The notes under the pieces: model-generated
What the model was told of the DNA's origin: nothing
The model's input: only the letters and a program-made list of their open reading frames with translations
Database searches by the model: none
Made by a program: the position numbers and the translations under genes
Assembly (NCBI RefSeq): GCF_900148835.1
Contig: NZ_FRYK01000001.1
Location: 496,001 to 560,000, forward strand
DNA length: 64,000 nucleotides
Origin: Flavobacterium cucumis
Lineage (GTDB): Bacteria; Bacteroidota; Bacteroidia; Flavobacteriales; Flavobacteriaceae
Direction of reading: 5' to 3'
Shown: one piece after another, positions 24,758-33,219 of the stretch
Layout: every line of letters starts with the position of its first letter
Position numbering within the stretch: position 1 is the stretch's first letter

Positions 24758-25540
24758 ATGAATATTCAGACTATAAATCAATCAATTCAAAATCAAAAAA
24801 AACAACTACTTAATCATTCGTTATACAATAAAGTAAAAACGATAGATGATTTACATTGCTTTTTAGAAAATCATATCTATGCGGTTTGGGACTTTATGTC
24901 GTTGTTAAAAGCCTTACAGAATAAATTAACTTGTACTACAACGCCTTGGTTACCCATAGGAAATCCAGAGATTCGATATTTAATTAACGAGATAGTAGTA
25001 GCTGAAGAAACTGATTTAACTATTGATGGTTTGCGTCAAAGCCATTTTGAAATGTATTTGGATGCGATGATACAATGTGGTGCTTCTACAACTCAAATCA
25101 ATGCATTTTTGAAAAATGTGGAAGAAACCAAAAACATTTTTGTATCGATTAAGCAAAGTGATTTACATCCGAATGTGAAAGCGTTTTTGGATTTTACTTT
25201 TCGTGTGATTGAACAAGGAAAACCTCATGAAATTGCGGCTGCATTTACTTTTGGAAGAGAAGATTTGATTCCGAATATGTTTACTGAAATCTTGAAAAAT
25301 TTTCAGCAAAACTTCCCAGAAACAGATCTATCAAAACTAATTTATTATTTCGAAAGACATATTGAGTTAGATGCTGACGAACACGGACCAATGGCAATGC
25401 AAATGATTGCAGAACTTTGCGGCGATTCGGAACAAAAATGGAAAGAAGTCGAAGAAGTTTCAGTTTTAGCTTTAGAAAAAAGAATCGAACTTTGGAATGC
25501 AATTGAAGAGCAAGTGGAACATAAACACGAATTAGTATAA
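24758..25540 (+). CDS. DUF3050 domain-containing protein
   Basis: The 260-residue, helix-rich soluble protein has the DUF3050 hallmarks HIYAVWDFMSLLKALQNKLT and EIVVAEETD near the N-terminus and HIELDADEHGPM near the C-terminus. These place acidic and histidine residues as in heme-oxygenase-like di-iron folds. No reaction is established. It stands alone between terminators. Confidence 0.85.
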   Translation: MNIQTINQSIQNQKKQLLNHSLYNKVKTIDDLHCFLENHIYAVWDFMSLLKALQNKLTCTTTPWLPIGNPEIRYLINEIVVAEETDLTIDGLRQSHFEMYLDAMIQCGASTTQINAFLKNVEETKNIFVSIKQSDLHPNVKAFLDFTFRVIEQGKPHEIAAAFTFGREDLIPNMFTEILKNFQQNFPETDLSKLIYYFERHIELDADEHGPMAMQMIAELCGDSEQKWKEVEEVSVLALEKRIELWNAIEEQVEHKHELV

Positions 25541-25544
25541 AAGT

Positions 25545-25574
25545 AAAAGCGAGAATTTCTTCTCGCTTTTTTTA
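25545..25574. terminator. Bidirectional terminator
   Basis: AAAAGCGAGAA and TTCTCGCTTTT form an 11-bp stem with a TTTC loop between convergent genes, overlapping the last bases of the ferredoxin gene. Confidence 0.85.
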
Positions 25575-25904
25575 TTGTTCTGGTGCTATTTCAATTTCTA
25601 AACCTTCTAAATCTGCTGTGATTGGAATTTGACAACCTAATCTCGAATTATCCTTTACGTGATAAGCTTCCCAAAGCATTGCTTCCTCATCAGGATTGCG
25701 TTCCAAAGAAACAACATCGTTTAAAACATAACACTGACAAGAAGCGCACATCGCCATTCCGCCGCAAACACCAACGGTTCCTTCTTCGGCTAATTCATAA
25801 GAACGAATTAACTCCATGATGTTCATGTTCATATCGGTTGGAGCTAACACTTCGTGTTTAACTCCGTTTCTGTCGGTTATAAAAATTTTTACGTCTTGGC
25901 TCAT
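25572..25904 (-). CDS. [2Fe-2S] ferredoxin
   Basis: The 110-residue protein has the plant/adrenodoxin-type cluster ligands: three Cys in GVCGGMAMCASCQC (C-x5-C-x2-C) and a fourth in SRLGCQIP. ATG 25904 is preferred to a TTG at 25913. It lies one base after the stop of the flavoprotein reductase gene, its likely electron donor, in a run that also includes NifU and Mrp. Confidence 0.93.
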   Translation of the reverse strand: MSQDVKIFITDRNGVKHEVLAPTDMNMNIMELIRSYELAEEGTVGVCGGMAMCASCQCYVLNDVVSLERNPDEEAMLWEAYHVKDNSRLGCQIPITADLEGLEIEIAPEQ

Positions 25905-25905
25905 T

Positions 25906-26964
25906 TTAATCAATTGACTTTACAACGGCTTTTTCAGCTTCTTTTCTGGTTCCATCAAAACCATCTACTCCTGAAACGGTGGTATATTTCAACACGTAAC
26001 GTTTTCCTGGATTGATTCTGTTGTACACACTTTGACACATTAAAGTTGCTTCATGAAATCCACATAAAATCAACTTTAATTTTCCTGGATAGATGTTAAC
26101 GTCACCGATAGCATAAATTCCGTCGATATTGGTTTGATAATCTAAAGCGTTATTTACTTTGATAGCGTTCTTCTCGATTTCCAATCCCCAGTTGGCAATT
26201 GGCCCTAACTTTGGCGTTAAACCGAAAAGCGGAATGAAATAATCGCATTCTGCTTTCATTCTAGCTCCGTTAACTTCAATATCAACAGCGGTAATTCTTT
26301 CACTACCGTTAAATCCAACAACTTCTGCAGGAGTAACCAATTTAATTTTTCCAGCGTTTTTCAATTCTTGTACTTTTTCAACCGAATCTAAAGCGCCACG
26401 AAATTCGTTTCTTCTGTGAACTAAAGTCACGGAATTCGCTACATTCGACAAAAAAATACTCCAATCTAAAGCCGAATCACCTCCACCAGCAATTACAATA
26501 TTTTTTCCACGATACTTTTCTGGATCTTTTACAAAGTAATCTACTCCACGATCTTCTTTTTCGTAGAATTCGATATCTTTCAAAATAGGTTTTCTTGGTT
26601 CGAAAGTACCTAATCCACCTGCAATAGCTACTGCTTTTGCGTGATGTTGCGTTCCTTCGTTAGTAGTTACAATAAAAGTTCCGTCTTCTAATTTCTCAAT
26701 AGTTTCTGCAGTTTCTCCTAAAGTAAATCCAGGTTGAAACTGTTTGATTTGTTCCATTAAATTCGTTACCAAATCACCTGCTAAAACCGAAGGATAACCT
26801 GGGATATCGAAAATAGGTTTTTTTGGATACAATTCTGCTAATTGCCCGCCAGGTTGTGGCAAAGCATCAATGATATGACATTTAAGTTGTAAAAGTCCGG
26901 CTTCGAATACGGCAAAAAGTCCCGTAGGACCAGCACCGATTATAAGAATATCTGTTTGAATCAT
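25906..26964 (-). CDS. Ferredoxin--NADP+ reductase (thioredoxin-reductase-like type)
   Basis: The 352-residue flavoprotein has an N-terminal FAD motif (GAGPTGLFAVFEAG), a NADPH motif (GGGDSALDW), and GIYAIGDVN near the C-terminus, and lacks the CxxC active site of thioredoxin reductase. This is the TrxR-type ferredoxin reductase architecture. Its direct coupling to the ferredoxin gene supports an electron chain NADPH - FNR - ferredoxin, possibly feeding iron-sulfur cluster assembly with the downstream-upstream NifU and Mrp. Confidence 0.88.
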   Translation of the reverse strand: MIQTDILIIGAGPTGLFAVFEAGLLQLKCHIIDALPQPGGQLAELYPKKPIFDIPGYPSVLAGDLVTNLMEQIKQFQPGFTLGETAETIEKLEDGTFIVTTNEGTQHHAKAVAIAGGLGTFEPRKPILKDIEFYEKEDRGVDYFVKDPEKYRGKNIVIAGGGDSALDWSIFLSNVANSVTLVHRRNEFRGALDSVEKVQELKNAGKIKLVTPAEVVGFNGSERITAVDIEVNGARMKAECDYFIPLFGLTPKLGPIANWGLEIEKNAIKVNNALDYQTNIDGIYAIGDVNIYPGKLKLILCGFHEATLMCQSVYNRINPGKRYVLKYTTVSGVDGFDGTRKEAEKAVVKSID

Positions 26965-27040
26965 TTTTTTAATTTTGAAAGTAGCAAAGTAACAAACTCG
27001 TAAAGTGTAGAAATATGATTTATATCATACTATTGTTTTA

Positions 27041-27280
27041 CTAGGCAATATTTTCTACAGTTTCAATTTGAGGTACGTATTTTTTGATTGTGGTTTCTAC
27101 ACCAGCTTTCATTGTACTGATACTTAAACTACAATTAGTACATGCACCTTCTAAACGAACTTTAACATGTTTGTCTTCAATAATTTCTACTAATGAGATG
27201 TTGCCACCATCCGAATTCAAAAACGGACGGATTTCATCTAATGCTTTTTCAACATTCTCCTTTATTTCTAGTGTAGTCAT
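27041..27280 (-). CDS. NifU C-terminal domain protein (iron-sulfur scaffold)
   Basis: The 79-residue protein is one NifU-type domain with the CxxC motif in GACTNCSLS, which holds a transient [4Fe-4S] cluster for transfer to apo-proteins. It lies between Mrp and the ferredoxin reductase on the same strand. Confidence 0.93.
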   Translation of the reverse strand: MTTLEIKENVEKALDEIRPFLNSDGGNISLVEIIEDKHVKVRLEGACTNCSLSISTMKAGVETTIKKYVPQIETVENIA

Positions 27281-27359
27281 ATTTTCAATGTGTCAATTTT
27301 CAATGTGTCAATAATCTTTGCCTTTTGATTGGCTAATTGGCATATAGACTAATTGATAA
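27281..27359. repeat. Intercistronic short-word repeats without ORF
   Basis: Directly between the nifU and mrp genes. ATTTTCAATGTGTCA is repeated twice in tandem (period 15), followed by CTAATTGGC/ACTAATTG words with a 7-8-nt spacing. It fills the junction completely and resembles the single arms of the cassettes, but holds no ORF and no clear partner arm. Confidence 0.6.
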
Positions 27360-28499
27360 TTATTTTTTTACAGCAGAACAACCTGCCATTGTTGTTATTT
27401 TGATAGCTTCTGTTGGTGGTAATGTTTCGTTACGATTTACCGTTTCTTGCACTACATTTCTTGTAATATTTTCGAAAACACCTTCTAAAACCGAAGCTGT
27501 TTGCAATGCTGCTGGGCGACCGTAATCTCCTGCCTCACGAATGCTTTGTACTAATGGCACTTCACCTAATAAAGGCACTTGTAAATCTTCTGCTAAGTTT
27601 TTAGCGCCCTCTTTACCAAAGATATAATATTTATTTTCCGGAAGCTCTTCTGGTGTGAAATACGCCATATTTTCAATAATTCCTAAAACTGGAACATTGA
27701 TAGACTCTGACATAAACATTGAAACTCCTTTTTTAGCATCAGCTAAAGCAACTGCTTGGGGTGTACTTACTACAACAGCTCCCGTAATTGGCAACGATTG
27801 CATAATTGATAAGTGAATATCGCCTGTTCCTGGTGGTAAATCGATTAGCATGAAATCTAATTCGCCCCAGTTAGCATCAAAAATCATTTGGTTTAGAGCT
27901 TTGGCAGCCATTGGACCTCTCCAAATAACGGCTTGGTCAGGTTTTGTAAAAAATCCAATAGACAAAATTTCTACCCCATAACTTGAAATAGGTTGCATTT
28001 TTGATTTTCCATCCACCTCAACTGAAATAGGTTTTGAATTTTCAACATCAAACATAATTGGCATTGAAGGTCCGTAGATATCAGCATCTAAAACTCCAAC
28101 TTTGAATCCCATTTTTGCTAATGACACCGCTAAGTTTGCCGTAATTGTAGATTTTCCAACCCCTCCTTTTCCAGAGGCTACTGCAATAATATTTGAAATT
28201 CCAGGAATTTGTTTTCCACGAATTAAATTTGGATTTTCTGGTTTTTCTGGTGCTTCTACTTTGATGTTTACTTTTACTTTGGCTTTTTCGTATACTTTTT
28301 CATGAATTACTTTCATAATATCTACTTCAGCTCTTTTTTTAATATGCAAGGCAGGAGTTGATAAAAGTAAATCAACAACAACCTCATCTCCAAAAGTGAT
28401 TACATTTTGAACCGCACCACTTTCCACCATGTTCTTTCCTTCACCTGCAACCGAAATAGTTTCTAAAGCAGCTAAAATTTCTTTTCTATCTAGTTTCAT
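27360..28499 (-). CDS. Mrp/NBP35 family iron-sulfur carrier ATPase
   Basis: The 379-residue protein has an N-terminal DUF59/MIP18 domain (about 1-90), a P-loop GKGGVGKST, the Mrp motif DADIYGPS and the VVSTPQ block. The C-terminal half lacks a strong CxxC, though a single TMAGCSA is near the end. It is expected to load or transfer iron-sulfur clusters with ATP. It is the first gene of a leftward run containing NifU, FNR and ferredoxin. Confidence 0.92.
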   Translation of the reverse strand: MKLDRKEILAALETISVAGEGKNMVESGAVQNVITFGDEVVVDLLLSTPALHIKKRAEVDIMKVIHEKVYEKAKVKVNIKVEAPEKPENPNLIRGKQIPGISNIIAVASGKGGVGKSTITANLAVSLAKMGFKVGVLDADIYGPSMPIMFDVENSKPISVEVDGKSKMQPISSYGVEILSIGFFTKPDQAVIWRGPMAAKALNQMIFDANWGELDFMLIDLPPGTGDIHLSIMQSLPITGAVVVSTPQAVALADAKKGVSMFMSESINVPVLGIIENMAYFTPEELPENKYYIFGKEGAKNLAEDLQVPLLGEVPLVQSIREAGDYGRPAALQTASVLEGVFENITRNVVQETVNRNETLPPTEAIKITTMAGCSAVKK

Positions 28500-28655
28500 T
28501 CTTGTATAAAGTTTGTGTGTTTATAAGTTTAAAAAGTTACTTGAACTTTTATTTAAACTGAATCTGAATTGCAAAGATAATAAGAAGTTTAGGAGTATGA
28601 AACTTTAGAAGTTTAAAGTTTTTATAATTTGATAGTTAGAATCTATAATTGAATC

Positions 28656-28690
28656 AAAAAAGCAACCTTTCATCAAAAGATTGCTTTTTT
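28656..28690 (-). terminator. Terminator of the lower YceI gene
   Basis: AAAAAGCAA and TTGCTTTTT form a 9-bp stem; the minus strand T-run follows about 20 bases after the stop of the YceI gene. Confidence 0.75.
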
Positions 28691-28709
28691 ATACTAAATG
28701 AAAAAAGTA

Positions 28710-29267
28710 TTAATATTGCAAGAACAGATTGAAGTGGATATCTACATTGTCATTAACTACCACCATGCCTAATAATTTTTTAGGCGATTTTAATTTAAAA
28801 TCTTTGATGTTCAACTTCAATTGTCCTTTCACATTATTTGTGTTTTGATTAAACATTACGGGTACTAAATATTCTTTTTCAACACCAGCAATTTTTACAT
28901 GTAACTTAGTAGTTATATTTTCTTTGGCAGTACTAATCTCTTTAACGTTAATTACAATATGAGGGTAGTCATCTGCTTTGAGTATGGTTTTAAAATCTTT
29001 TGTAATCATTCTATGCGCGCAATCAAAACCAGTACTTTTAATTGCAATTTTAGCTCCCTCTAGTAGAATTTTATCACTATATCTCGAAATAGAAACTTGC
29101 AAATCATTCTCGATAAAATCAGAATTGTATTTACATTCAAAACTATTGACATTAGATTTTCCTTTAATCGAAACCTCACTTTTGTTCGTGATTTTAACCT
29201 TAGTTTGATTTTTAGAAAATCCAAAACTCAAAAGAATAATAACCGCTATAATACCTATTGTCTTCAT
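28710..29267 (-). CDS. YceI family periplasmic protein
   Basis: The 185-residue protein has a hydrophobic N-terminal signal (MKTIGIIAVIILLSFGF) and the lipocalin-like YceI fold, seen in SIKGKSNVNSFECKY and KLHVKIAGVEKEY. YceI proteins bind isoprenoid or other hydrophobic ligands in the periplasm. It follows a porin and a second YceI gene but has its own terminator and a terminator ahead of it, so it is probably a separate transcript. Confidence 0.85.
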   Translation of the reverse strand: MKTIGIIAVIILLSFGFSKNQTKVKITNKSEVSIKGKSNVNSFECKYNSDFIENDLQVSISRYSDKILLEGAKIAIKSTGFDCAHRMITKDFKTILKADDYPHIVINVKEISTAKENITTKLHVKIAGVEKEYLVPVMFNQNTNNVKGQLKLNIKDFKLKSPKKLLGMVVVNDNVDIHFNLFLQY

Positions 29268-29278
29268 AACCTTAAAGA

Positions 29279-29310
29279 AAAAGCGAAAAGCTTATGAACT
29301 TTTCGCTTTT
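29279..29310 (-). terminator. Terminator of the upper YceI-porin pair
   Basis: AAAAGCGAAAAG and CTTTTCGCTTTT form a perfect 12-bp stem 14 bases after the porin stop. Confidence 0.85.
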
Positions 29311-29324
29311 AAATTTACTATTTT

Positions 29325-30590
29325 TTAGAAACTAATTACTGCTTCTGCAATAAATCCGCTGAATTTACCTCCATCAAGGATACTTCCAGCTGTATAACCA
29401 TCGTAGCTTTGGTTCACATATTCAACTTTTGCTAAGATATTTTTAGTCATAAACCAACCTGCACCAAGAGAAATTCTTTGTACATCAATATCTTGGGTTG
29501 CATCTAACTCTCCAGAAACTGAATTGTAACGACCTGCCACGTATAAGTTTTCATCTTTACCGAAGCGGTATAATAAATCTGCACCTAATTGTGTAAAGTT
29601 TCTTCGATCTGTTTCAGCAATTTTTCTACCTGAAACCGTTTCAAATAAACCAAAGAACTCGAAACCTTTGTATTTCACAAATGGGTTTACCATAATTGCA
29701 GTCAGCTTGTTTGTTAAACCCGGATTAACTAATCCAGAAGAGTAATTCGCAGATGAAGTCGCTGTTGTAGGCTCCATTACAAAATAGTATCTTGAACCTG
29801 CTCTATCACCACCATATAAATAAGTTCTTGCAGATTGAGCTGAGTTATAGATAGAACCTGTAATTCTAAATCTGAAATCTTCATTCATTTGTTTGTCGTA
29901 TCCTAATTTCGCCATAACTGATGGACTTGTAGCACTTGGCGCGTTAGCTCCTTGGTTTAATTTACCGTTAGTTGCTCCAATCATCGAAATGAATCCGTTT
30001 TTTCTAAAGTAAACTTCTGCTCCAACTTCAGTTGTAAATGCATCCATTATATAATTTCCAACAAACGGGTTGTAAATAGCTTGTGCATTATCAGAACGTC
30101 TAAAGTGAGCGTCCCCATAATTATTTTCCATATGTCCAATGTTAATGGTAACATACTTCATTGTTTCTTCTAATAAACCTTCTTTGATAAAATCTAAATT
30201 ATCAATTTGAAAATACCCCCCTTTTACATAAGGTTCTGGGTGGTGACGAGAAGACAAATAAGTTCTTAAATGCATTCTAACCCCTTTTGCTAAAGCTACG
30301 TCTAAATCTAAGTTGGCAGTAGCTAAGTTAAAGTTATTTCCAATTGGTATTAAAGCCGTTGCTCCTGTTGCATTTTCGTGATCTAAAGCTTGATATTGAA
30401 GTGTTGAAGCACCTCCTACTCTAACTTTTACTCCATCAAATGTGGAAGCAGTATCTTTTGGGCTTTCAAATACATTAACTCCTCTTTTATCTGGTTGTCT
30501 GTAATTGTCTAAATCTCTATTTTGAGCCTGTATACCTGCACTTAAGCCTAAGGCTGCAATTACTAACGATAATTTAATAAATGTTCTCAT
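29325..30590 (-). CDS. Outer membrane porin-like protein
   Basis: The 421-residue protein starts with a Sec signal (MRTFIKLSLVIAALGLSAGI, cleaved after AQ) and consists of amphipathic beta strands with many Tyr/Phe ends, finishing with AVISF, the typical C-terminal aromatic of outer membrane barrels. It has no TonB or plug domain. It lies 26 bases after a YceI gene, so pore and hydrophobic-ligand carrier are co-expressed; a shared transport role is inferred. Confidence 0.75.
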   Translation of the reverse strand: MRTFIKLSLVIAALGLSAGIQAQNRDLDNYRQPDKRGVNVFESPKDTASTFDGVKVRVGGASTLQYQALDHENATGATALIPIGNNFNLATANLDLDVALAKGVRMHLRTYLSSRHHPEPYVKGGYFQIDNLDFIKEGLLEETMKYVTINIGHMENNYGDAHFRRSDNAQAIYNPFVGNYIMDAFTTEVGAEVYFRKNGFISMIGATNGKLNQGANAPSATSPSVMAKLGYDKQMNEDFRFRITGSIYNSAQSARTYLYGGDRAGSRYYFVMEPTTATSSANYSSGLVNPGLTNKLTAIMVNPFVKYKGFEFFGLFETVSGRKIAETDRRNFTQLGADLLYRFGKDENLYVAGRYNSVSGELDATQDIDVQRISLGAGWFMTKNILAKVEYVNQSYDGYTAGSILDGGKFSGFIAEAVISF

Positions 30591-30616
30591 GATTTTTAAA
30601 ATTTAATACGTTTTGT

Positions 30617-31204
30617 TTAATTATAAGTTACTTTGTAATCAACCGTTACATCTTTACCCGTTTTAATTGTTCCCATTAAAGCTGTTGGGGGTTTTACACC
30701 ATAAACGGTCATATCGATTTTTGTTTTTCCTGAAAAAACCGCTTTCTTACCCACAAGTTTTACTGCAAAGGTTTGATTGATTCTTTTAGTAACTCCAGAA
30801 ATGGTTAAATCTCCTTGTGTTTCAATTGTAAAATTGTTTTCTGATTTTTCTGAAATTTTAGTAACACTAACCAGTTTAAAATTAATGGTTTTGTAAGTTT
30901 TACTGTTTAATGCTTTGAAAGTGTTGTTGTCCATTCCGCTTTTACCACTTTTCAACTGTTCTACTTCAACAGAAAAATCTAAATTTTTGATTGCTTTTAA
31001 ATCATTTGCCTCAATTGCTAATGATGCCTTTCCGCTCATTGCTTTAGCATTAATTTCCCAATCGTGTAGATTTGAGGTTCCGAGTACTTTTAAGTTACTC
31101 TCCGCTAAAACAACTTTTGATTCTTGAGCTATCAAAGTACTCATATTACATCCCACTATTAAAAGTGTTAGTAAAGTTCTAATCTGTGTTTTAAATTTGC
31201 TCAT
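30617..31204 (-). CDS. YceI family protein
   Basis: The 195-residue protein has a signal peptide ending near LIAQE and the YceI pattern LGTSNLHDWEINAKAMSG. The second half repeats beta strands with LTISGVTKRINQTFAVKLVG. A Cys at position 19 could also be read as a lipobox. It is upstream of the porin gene and probably in one operon with it. Confidence 0.87.
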   Translation of the reverse strand: MSKFKTQIRTLLTLLIVGCNMSTLIAQESKVVLAESNLKVLGTSNLHDWEINAKAMSGKASLAIEANDLKAIKNLDFSVEVEQLKSGKSGMDNNTFKALNSKTYKTINFKLVSVTKISEKSENNFTIETQGDLTISGVTKRINQTFAVKLVGKKAVFSGKTKIDMTVYGVKPPTALMGTIKTGKDVTVDYKVTYN

Positions 31205-31397
31205 AATACCTAAATTTTATTGAATACTATTTGTTCTAATTTTATAGTACAAATTTCGCATGAAAAAAAAAGGCACAACATGACAAATATCACGTTTATA
31301 GAAAAACTTTAGTATTATTTTAAGAAAGGTTTAAGCATCTAATTATGCTTTTAATCTGAGAAGAAGAATTATAAACCACTGTAATTCAATGAAAAGA

Positions 31398-31739
31398 CTA
31401 TCCTTTTTGAACTGGATTCCAAAAATGATTCTCAAAATCTACAATTTGGTTATTTACCACTTGTATTCCTTCATTTTCTAAAAGTTGCTGCATTAAATTA
31501 GTGCCTTGAAAATGATGTTTACCAGAAAGTAATCCATTTCTATTGACAACTCGATGTGCCGGCACACCTTCTAATCCATGTGAAGCATTCATTGCCCATC
31601 CAACCATTCTAGCCGAACGCGCTGCGCCAAGCGCTTTGGCAATTGCCCCATAAGATGTTACTTTCCCTTCGGGGATTTGACGAACGATTTCATAAACTCG
31701 TTCAAAAAAGTTGTCGTTATTCGAACTGTTTGATACCAA
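31398..31739 (-). CDS. Alkyltransferase-like protein (MGMT family without active-site Cys)
   Basis: The 113-residue protein matches the DNA-binding domain of O6-alkylguanine alkyltransferase: PEGKVTSYGAIAKALG, then ARMVGWAM and PAHRVVNRNGLLSG. The catalytic motif PCHRV has Ala for Cys, so the protein should bind and flag O6-alkylguanine for nucleotide excision rather than repair it, as known for Atl1/eAtl proteins. It is two bases from the LysE-type gene. Confidence 0.92.
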   Translation of the reverse strand: MVSNSSNNDNFFERVYEIVRQIPEGKVTSYGAIAKALGAARSARMVGWAMNASHGLEGVPAHRVVNRNGLLSGKHHFQGTNLMQQLLENEGIQVVNNQIVDFENHFWNPVQKG

Positions 31740-31741
31740 TC

Positions 31742-32368
31742 TTAAGTCGCTAGTAATTTATACATTGAAGATACGGCTACCAATCCTGTGATGGCAGCAA
31801 TTAGAAAATTTATATTATTAGAAATAAAACTTACTTTATGCTCTATTTTCTTAAACAAGATGGCATATAAATAGAATATGGTATATGTTCCTAGTGCAGC
31901 CGCAATAGAAAACACCACAATAGATAACAACTCAAAATCAAAAACTTCTTTTGATGCTAAAGTTAAACTTATGAAAGCATAATAAGGTACTGCAAACATA
32001 TTTAGTGAGGAAAGTGTAGCTCCGTAAACAAAACGATTTTTTTTGTTTTTGATTTGAACTTCTGGTTTGGGTTTTTTGGCCCGTATCCCATTAAATAGGA
32101 AGAAAAAAGTAAGTAAAATGAATATAACTGTCCCGAATTTTTTTAAGTTTTCACTAACACTAGGGTTGGCATCAATAAACTTTGCAAAATAAACCCCAAC
32201 AAAACACTGAATTAAAACAACAACTACAGCTCCAAAAGCAAACAAAAGAGCTTCTTTTTTACTTTCGCTTACACTTATTTTTGCTATGGTCATATTCAAC
32301 ATACCTGGTGCAACAATTCCTACGGCGGCAATAAAAAATCCTAATATAAAAGCTACTACTAATGTCAT
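31742..32368 (-). CDS. LysE family transporter-like membrane protein
   Basis: About six hydrophobic segments and the start MTLVVAFILGFFIAAVGIVA, with a conserved Pro-Gly in the first helix, suggest the LysE/RhtB exporter superfamily. The ATG at 32368 is preferred to 32410, since the extra 14 residues are polar and break the family alignment. The substrate is unknown. It is close to trmB upstream and the alkyltransferase-like gene downstream. Confidence 0.75.
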   Translation of the reverse strand: MTLVVAFILGFFIAAVGIVAPGMLNMTIAKISVSESKKEALLFAFGAVVVVLIQCFVGVYFAKFIDANPSVSENLKKFGTVIFILLTFFFLFNGIRAKKPKPEVQIKNKKNRFVYGATLSSLNMFAVPYYAFISLTLASKEVFDFELLSIVVFSIAAALGTYTIFYLYAILFKKIEHKVSFISNNINFLIAAITGLVAVSSMYKLLAT

Positions 32369-32426
32369 ACAGTTGGTTTTATTTTCTAAAATAGATGGTT
32401 TTAACCCCATCTGTTAGTAACAAAGA

Positions 32427-33101
32427 TTACTTAATTCGGAACTTGATGTAGGTAATGGGTTTATTAATTTCTAGATATTGGCTCTCGTAAAATGTTTGTA
32501 TTTCTGTTACTTCTGCCGGCGCCCCTTCATTTTTATACACATTGTGGTTCGCGTAAATTACTTCATGACCTAAACCATGTAACAATCCTAAGGTATACCC
32601 GTGCATAAATTCCGAATCGGTTTTTAAATGCATGAATCCGCTTGGCTTTAGAATTTTTTTATAGCGGTCTAAAAACTCAGCATTCGTCATTCTGTGCTTT
32701 GTTCTTTTGTATTTGATTTGTGGATCTGGGAAGGTAATCCAAATTTCAGAAACCTCGTTTTCAGTAAAAATATGATTGATTAATTCAATTTGCGTTCTCA
32801 CAAAAGCTACGTTATTCATACCCGATTCTACCGCGGTTTTTGCACCACGCCAAAATCTTGCACCTTTGATGTCAATTCCTATGAAATTTTTTTCAGGAAA
32901 TCTTTCGGCCAACCCAACAGAGTATTCTCCTTTTCCGCAACCTAATTCTAATACAATTGGATTATCATTTTTAAAGAAATCACTACTCCACTTTCCTTTC
33001 AACGGAAATTGGTCGCCCACCACTTCTTCTCTTGTTGGCTGGAACACATTAGTAAACGTTTCGTTCTCTTTAAATCGCTTTAATTTATTCTTACTTCCCA
33101 C
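32427..33101 (-). CDS. trmB: tRNA (guanine(46)-N7)-methyltransferase
   Basis: TrmB adds the m7G46 modification. The protein contains the SAM motif LELGCGKGEYSVGLAERFP and the catalytic block ITFPDPQIKYKRTKHRMTN. A GTG at 33101 (GSKNKLKRF) is chosen as the start: the upstream ATG at 33146 would lie before the -7 box (33120-33127) and code for a hydrophobic leader that does not fit the family. This gives 224 residues. Confidence 0.92.
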   Translation of the reverse strand: MGSKNKLKRFKENETFTNVFQPTREEVVGDQFPLKGKWSSDFFKNDNPIVLELGCGKGEYSVGLAERFPEKNFIGIDIKGARFWRGAKTAVESGMNNVAFVRTQIELINHIFTENEVSEIWITFPDPQIKYKRTKHRMTNAEFLDRYKKILKPSGFMHLKTDSEFMHGYTLGLLHGLGHEVIYANHNVYKNEGAPAEVTEIQTFYESQYLEINKPITYIKFRIK

Positions 33102-33119
33102 TTCTAATTTTATTTTGGA

Positions 33120-33127
33120 CAAAATTA
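33120..33127 (-). promoter_or_regulatory. -7 element of trmB
   Basis: On the minus strand TAATTTTG is a perfect -7 box, 18 bases before the GTG start; it decides the start codon of trmB. Confidence 0.7.
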
Positions 33128-33219
33128 AGCAAATAATTAGCAACACAAATAAACTTTTAATAATGTTTCAATAACCTTAACATTAGATACGTTTTAGTCT
33201 TTTGCTTAAAATTTGTATT

